A stretch of DNA of 13,124 nt from the NCBI GenBank assembly GCA_910592005.1, contig CAJVPP010002927.1:1-13124 (forward strand). The letters are read 5' to 3'. Both the position numbers and the translations under genes were made by a program. The first letter of the stretch is position 1, and the number at the start of each line of letters is the position of its first letter. This DNA comes from Funneliformis mosseae. Lineage: Eukaryota > Glomeromycota > Glomeromycetes > Glomerales > Glomeraceae. Of this stretch, positions 8,280 through 13,124 are shown in pieces. Under the pieces are notes generated by a model. That model worked only from the letters and a program-made list of their open reading frames with translations. It had not been told where the DNA came from and did no database searches.

Positions 8280-8424
8280 GAAAACAGAAACCGTTGGAGT
8301 ATTCGAAGCTTTTATTCAATATATTACATATAGTATAGAAAAAATAAAATGTATCACAAAAACTAAATATATCACAAAAAAAAGATGCATGACCGAAAAT
8401 TTAGAAAAAGATAATCAATAAATT

Positions 8425-9849
8425 TCATGTTGAGGGAGGAATTAGAGAGATTAAATGCTTTTCTTTGGTTATTCTTTTATGCAACCTCTTACAAGTTTTA
8501 ACATACAAGAGCCTTTCAAGCGAAAATGGGCTAATAAATATATTTTCAAAAGCACAGACACAAGATATTGTGACAAACGAGAGGCTGGCAGTAAACTCTT
8601 TATTTCCTAGATCAATAACAGCTTTTTCTAATATTAGACCTTGACTTTTATGCACTGTGATCGCCTATATAAGACAAACAGGAAGTTGTAAGCGGAAGCA
8701 AAGACCCTTTTTCTCATCTCAAGTATGTCGAACTGGCGAAATTGGAACGAGTTTTTTACCAGTTTTAGTTACTATAGCAAGGTTAGCATATTTGTTAAAT
8801 TCTACCAGAATAGCAACAGGTAAAGAAGGTGAGCCCTGAGTTTGTTCGAAAATGATTTTATGAATGATACCTACTGATCCATTAACCAAACTAGCCTCAG
8901 TCCATAAGTTAGTCCTTAGCATAACCTTTGAACCTATTGACAATAGTAAGTAAGGTTTGAGGCCTTTTGCTATATCTGAATCAGCTTTATGAGCTTCATT
9001 ACTACCTGTATGAATTGCGTTAATCCTAGCAATAGGGTTATTCAAGGATTTGAATTTGTTAGGGTTAAACTCATTAACATCAGATCTACAGGGTATAATA
9101 CAAGTGGCATCAGAGAATCGAGCATGGTCTAAGGAAGCTAACACGTCTGGGTATTAAAAAATCACGTAGTAAGTAACAATCAGTCATCTTCAGTCAATTC
9201 ATCATCACGCAAGTGTAATAAAAGATCTTTGAATTTACGTTGCTTTTCTAAATTATCAGATTGGTGTTAAACAATACCAAGATGATAGACTGCGAAATTG
9301 TTGATAAACTGCTATAGCATCATTTGATAGAGAATCCTGACGTGAAACTTGAAAATATATTGGTTCATCAAGTACAGGTGGAAGTTGACCAAAGTCTCTG
9401 ACAAAAATTACAGATTATCTACTAAATACTTGATTTTCATATTTCAGGAAGGCTTGACGTAAACGTAAGTTAACCAAGCTAAGCATGCGATACCCAACCA
9501 TACTTTTTTCGTCAATAACGAAATAGTATACACTGTCTAATTTTTCTGCAGTTTTTTCAGATTTTCGCCAGTTAAATCAAAACTTTTGCTAGATATTGAA
9601 ATAGAAAAGAACAAATAGATCATTACGCCATAGATGTTAAACACTGCAATATCAGTTGGGACAAGTAGCATAACAGGTGAGCAATTTCACAAAACTGGTC
9701 TTGAATCATCTTGATTAAATAAGACTTTCTTGTACCGGCAGTTCTTAATACGATAAGCCTGAGCAGATCAATACATTCTTGATCAGTAAGTAGGGTAGTG
9801 TAATAAGATTTAATTCGCCTATATACTAACATCTGGTTTTCATTCAATG
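8425..9849 (-). pseudogene. Helitron PIF1-like helicase domain, broken
   Basis: C-terminal part of the RepHel gene, an SF1B 5'-3' helicase that would unwind donor DNA. Visible motifs in order: Walker A as RTAGTRKS (9722-9745), where GTAGTGKS is expected, so both glycines are arginine; an APTG-like motif as VPTDIAVFN (near 9640-9665); Walker B VIDEKSM (9499-9519, intact DE); motif III VRDFGQLPPV (9373-9402, with Arg for Gly); a long frame 9144-8719 with SKVMLRTNLWTEASLVNGS; AITVHKSQGL (8635-8664, intact); and ISCVCAFENI (about 8542-8571), where the family has SRVRALENI. The last segment ends at TGA 8425-8427, which looks like the natural C-terminus. Frameshifts lie near 9680, 9540, 9260 and 9145, with stops including TGA and TAG between 8665 and 8718. 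Confidence 0.85.
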
Positions 9850-11772
9850 ATTGGGGATCTACTGCACAATTAGGTAAGGAAGCATCATTAAGATTAGTGG
9901 AATCGTGAGTTTACGGTATAAAGTTAGGAATGACAGCAATATCAAAATCAGGGTAACGCATTCTAAGATTAGCACTCCAGTTATAATTACAGTCAACATC
10001 GCAGAAGCCCAAATTAGAAGCAATTTTAAACTCTGCATCAGGTCTCATCTCTGAAAGGATCATTCAATCTGGACGGATTTCTCCTTTAATATTGTCTAGA
10101 TCTTCATAATCCTGATTACTTTTATTGTCAACAGCATCATTTTCTAGAGTGTCTATAGATAGACCAAGTAAATCTGAAGCAAATTCGATTATTCTATAGT
10201 AACGATCGAAAAGATCAGGCCAGGAGGCATTGTTATTATCAGTTAATACATATAAATCACGATGGCTAATATGAAGTAGGACTTTAATACGACAATAATC
10301 TTCCTATTATGTACCATTATGAAAAAATGAAGAACGCAGCCAGACACACATGATATTTTCACTTTTGCATATTTTCCAGTAACCTTTACAAATAACGATA
10401 TTTCAGATACAGTTGAAAAAGTGAAAGATCCTTAAGTTCAGCGGGGCGATCCCAATATTTTTGCAGAGGAGATAGTACAGTCTGACCGATTTCTTCATCT
10501 GCCAAAATGGGAGATGCTCCTGATCTATAAAGCCATCAAGAAGTATCTTTATTGAGATTTAAAGAGACAAACTGATGGCTGAAACAATAAAGGGGGAGGC
10601 CTAGAAGTAAATAGCATGTTTCTTGTACGGATATATCACGCTTCGCAACAGTTTGAAGCAGTAGACGTTAAACAATACTAAGAGATGAATTACTTGAATT
10701 ACTGTTATTGAGAATTTTGGTTAACATATCCAAAAAGGTAGCAGAGCGAAGTTCAGATTTACTCACGTATTTTGCAATGTAATTCAAAGCAACTTTAATG
10801 CTCAGGATAGGTTTCAAGTCAACGTTTGCACGCTAACCTTAAAGTTGCAAGTGATTATGAGGATTAATAAGCAGATCATTTTTTGTAGTTATTAGTTCTG
10901 GTTGTCCATTATCATCTTGCATGTATGTATTTTCAATGATTTCTTTCGGATATCTAAATCTGCAAGATTGATGTCCTAAACGATCAATACGAAGACAATA
11001 AGATGCGCTATATCATGTATACTGTTGCAGCTTATTAATCAGATCAACATAATCCTGATTGTTATATAGCAGCTCATTGGAACGTTTCTGACAAGGATGA
11101 CGCTCAGGGATCTGCGCATCAAGATTAGGATTAATTGTAGTAACTAAAGAATCTAGATATTGGATCACATTAATCATTGATTCTTCATCCTCTTTCATTT
11201 TTTTTAATCAATAACAGGAGTATCTCTCCTTTTAGCTACACCATAAACGTGAAAGCTTCTACAGTGCTGCCACTCGTAATAGAACTACTAATCCTCAAAG
11301 TTTCATTTAGGAACCAGTATTTTTTCAAAAAATAGTTTGAAATATCTTTTAAAAAATCAAGCGGTAATATGAGAATTGTCAATTAAGTCTTAGCGTCTGT
11401 AGGTGATCGCTTCCTGCTCAGATAATGTACTTGAAGAATTTCTATGTAGCATAAACCTGTGTAGATCAGACCAATAGAAATTGGCAGCGCTAAAGGTAAA
11501 AAATAGCATGTCATTCGTTCTCAATTGATTAATCATGTCTTTCAGTTCTGATCGATGTCTGTTTTAAAACTGACGAGAACCACGTAAACCTTTCCCAAAT
11601 CATACAATTTTATCTACCATATGATTATCATTCTCAAGCATTTTCTGTAAATCTTCAACGGTACACTGACCATCATTTAAACTCTGCTTTACATACACTT
11701 TTCTCTCTTGCAGGTCCTCTAATACATTTACGAGTTTAAAGCAAAGTAGCACCAACGAGCATGACGAGCGAA
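9850..11772 (-). pseudogene. Helitron Rep (HUH nuclease) domain, broken
   Basis: Middle part of the same gene, the Helitron_like_N endonuclease that nicks and joins single-stranded ends. Successive blocks are KVYVKQSLNDGQCTVEDLQ (about 11640-11701), GLRGSRQF, MLFFTFSAANFYWSDLHRF (about 11455-11512), EWQHCRSFHVYGVAKR (near 11230-11275), RLGHQSCRFRYPKEI, RANVDLKPILS, NYIAKYVSK (10758-10784), WDRPAELKDLSLFQLYL and KVLLHISHRDLYVL. The HUH pair should be H-x-H but reads HVY (11243-11251): the second histidine codon is TAT. The tyrosine motif NYIAKYVSK keeps both tyrosines and the lysines. A 185-bp uninterrupted piece (11013-11198) is the longest open remnant. Frame changes occur near 11705, 11200 and 10385, with many TAA/TAG/TGA codons at Gln, Trp and Arg positions. 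Confidence 0.8.
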
Positions 11773-13016
11773 TCAGCCATCTTTGTATTTGAGTAAGTGT
11801 GAAAAATACTCAGCCGGTTTTAAATCTCTAGCGTGTTCTGAATGAAGATCAGAAGTTCCAGTAGGGTATAAGATTGGAAATGCACGAACAATATATCCGG
11901 GAGTTTGAAATTCATTTACTGGAACTCTATCTATATTGGACCACAGGGTCAGTTCAGTTTTAGCTTGTAATCGAGTAAGTGTATCAGTAATAGCAGTATT
12001 TTCTTTAGGGATAGGAAAGGGAATGGGAACAAAATTATTAACCATTGAATCATCGAGGTTATTTACGTCAACAGAGATTTCATCACTTATATCTTCAAGT
12101 TGAGGAATCTGATCATCAAGAGAGCCATTATTAGATAAAGCTCTCAAAACTTCTTCATCAATAACGATATTAGAATAGTAACGATTATTATGCTTCAACC
12201 AGTGAAAAGCATGAGATACCATAGAATGACATACGTTAAAATCTTTAAATGCTCTACCATCAGAAAAGCGATGACATACAACAAGAATATCAAGTAATGA
12301 TGGATGATGAGGTAGACGTATAGCGAATTCCTGAATGTCTTAAGAAAAATTAATCACATTACTCCGATACACATATTGGCTATCACTCAGATGATATACA
12401 GAGATGATGAAAAATATCTAGGCAATGAGCATCTCTTCTATTTGAGTAAGACCTTATAGTTCCTCAGGTACATCACCCAGATCCATATTATTTCTCGATA
12501 AGAACTTTTTCAATTCAGAATTCAATTTAAGTCTTTTCAACTCTTTAATTTCTGAGTGGCAGTGATAACATTCACCACATACAAATTTGATTGACAGAAA
12601 TATTCATTACATACAGTACAAAGATTATTAGCGAACTTATCAATTTTAGAGCGAAATTTATAGAATAAGTTTAGGTTAGAATCGGGAAGACAATGGTTAT
12701 CAATGATATGATGTAAAGCATTTGGCTAGTCATTTATAATATGGAGCAAAGCATTATACTGGCAATTTTTGTGATTATTGCAATTAATAAAATATCTTTC
12801 ACAGTTTTTACTTAAATGAGTTTTTCGTTGTTCAGCATTTTTATTTAACCTTTTAACATATTTTCTTTCTCTATCATGTTTTTGATGAAGATTGCGTTGT
12901 TCAGAAGTCTCATTTTTTCTTTCTTTACATTTTTGAAGGTATCACAAAGAGGGCGTTCATCTATTTCACAGATATTATATATGGCCGAGCAGATACAAAA
13001 TTTAATGAAGCAAAGT
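11773..13016 (-). pseudogene. Helitron N-terminus: zinc knuckle + DUF6570
   Basis: N-terminal third of the RepHel gene. It opens with a basic region (IYNICEIDERPLCDTFKN, about 12915-12980, then HDRERKYVKRLNKNAEQR) that has no ATG. CTVC (12609-12620) and CYHCHSE (12550-12570) form a CxxC...CxxC zinc knuckle split by a frameshift. From 12570 to 11773 one frame runs through DUF6570 (about 12230-12470: NMDLGDVPEEL, IEEMLIA, DIQEFAIRLPHHPSLLDI) into a 149-codon piece (12222-11773) with VPIPFPIPKEN and FPILYPTGTSDLHSEHARD, the lead-in to the Rep domain. In-frame stops are at 12454-12456, 12418-12420 and 12340-12342, with another at 12726-12728. The final TGA (11773-11775) is followed by matching FARHARWCYFALNS, so it is not the true end. 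Function of DUF6570 in these elements is unknown. Confidence 0.8.
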
Positions 13017-13124
13017 AAAAAAAATAATAAAACTTAAAAAACAAAAGGCTATATTATTGTATAATTCTATCGATTAATATAAGATACAAATAACAACTTT
13101 ATTTTTATTTAGCTTGCAACAGTA

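Larger units (their letters stand above)
8276..13016 (-). mobile_element. decayed Helitron (DUF6570-Rep-PIF1)
   Basis: This ~4.7-kb block on the minus strand has clearly higher GC than the 8.3 kb to its left. It holds one ancestral RepHel gene, which in live elements supports rolling-circle transposition through an HUH nuclease and a PIF1-type helicase. Domain order from high to low coordinates is zinc-knuckle/DUF6570, Helitron_like_N, then helicase. Reading it needs at least eight frame changes and crosses more than 20 stops, so the element is inactive. The left border is a candidate CTAG. The right border is unknown: coding similarity fades near 13016, and no 5' TC end could be fixed before the window closes at 13124. 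Confidence 0.8.

Noticed and set aside
8657..8839. 60-codon plus-strand frame
   Set aside because: It lies antisense to the helicase domain, whose motifs (NLWTEASLVNGS upstream and AITVHKSQGL at 8635-8664) are clear on the minus strand.
1..13124. CRISPR array, rRNA, riboswitch or bacterial operon
   Set aside because: No regularly spaced repeats, conserved rRNA core words, Shine-Dalgarno-linked gene series or rho-independent terminators are seen; the content is eukaryotic transposon debris.

Overview
The window looks like a transposon graveyard from a very AT-rich eukaryotic nuclear genome. The best guess is an arbuscular-mycorrhizal fungus (Glomeromycotina, Rhizophagus-like). This rests on the strongly AT-rich flanks, the near absence of CpG, and two degraded transposase families whose residue strings I recognise from memory as typical of Rhizophagus-type genomes: a DUF6570/Helitron-Rep/PIF1 protein and a SWIM-type MULE transposase. 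The species call is inference. I see no convincing intact host gene, tRNA, rRNA or CRISPR array.

Layout. Bases 1-1163 are AT-rich non-coding DNA with a perfect 14-bp palindrome (80-93) and two diverged direct copies of a ~124-bp repeat (287-410, 979-1103). Bases 1164 to ~2535, possibly reaching ~3010, hold a heavily decayed MULE transposase on the minus strand, with frameshifts, many stops and an AT-rich insertion at 1741-1956. A plus-strand open frame (3129-3425) encodes a Lys/Glu/Val/Phe-rich repetitive peptide of unknown status, followed by a polypyrimidine tract. Bases 3426-4439 are low-complexity AT DNA, including 188 bp with no G or C.

Bases ~4440-6305 form a large imperfect inverted repeat: two ~700-bp copies of one repeat facing each other, with the axis near 5457. 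A 156-bp MITE (4549-4704) sits inside the left copy, and the right copy preserves a matching unoccupied site. A second MITE of the same family lies at 6974-7128. A minus-strand open frame at 7683-7934 is a weak coding candidate.

From ~8280 to ~13016 the base composition changes abruptly to a higher GC content. This block is one Helitron relic on the minus strand. Read from high to low coordinates it has a zinc-knuckle/DUF6570 N-terminus, a Helitron_like_N (HUH Rep) domain and a PIF1-type helicase. The single ancestral gene is now spread over all three minus frames with at least 20 in-frame stops. Its second HUH histidine, both Walker A glycines and a motif VI arginine are changed, several of these by C-to-T or G-to-A transitions.

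The genes do not work together as a pathway. The window is best read as layered insertions of different ages: the MULE and inverted repeat are oldest and most AT-shifted, the MITEs are later, and the Helitron is youngest or least decayed. No undescribed functional system is evident. The most unusual objects are the inverted-repeat pair with its nested MITE and the repetitive-peptide frame.
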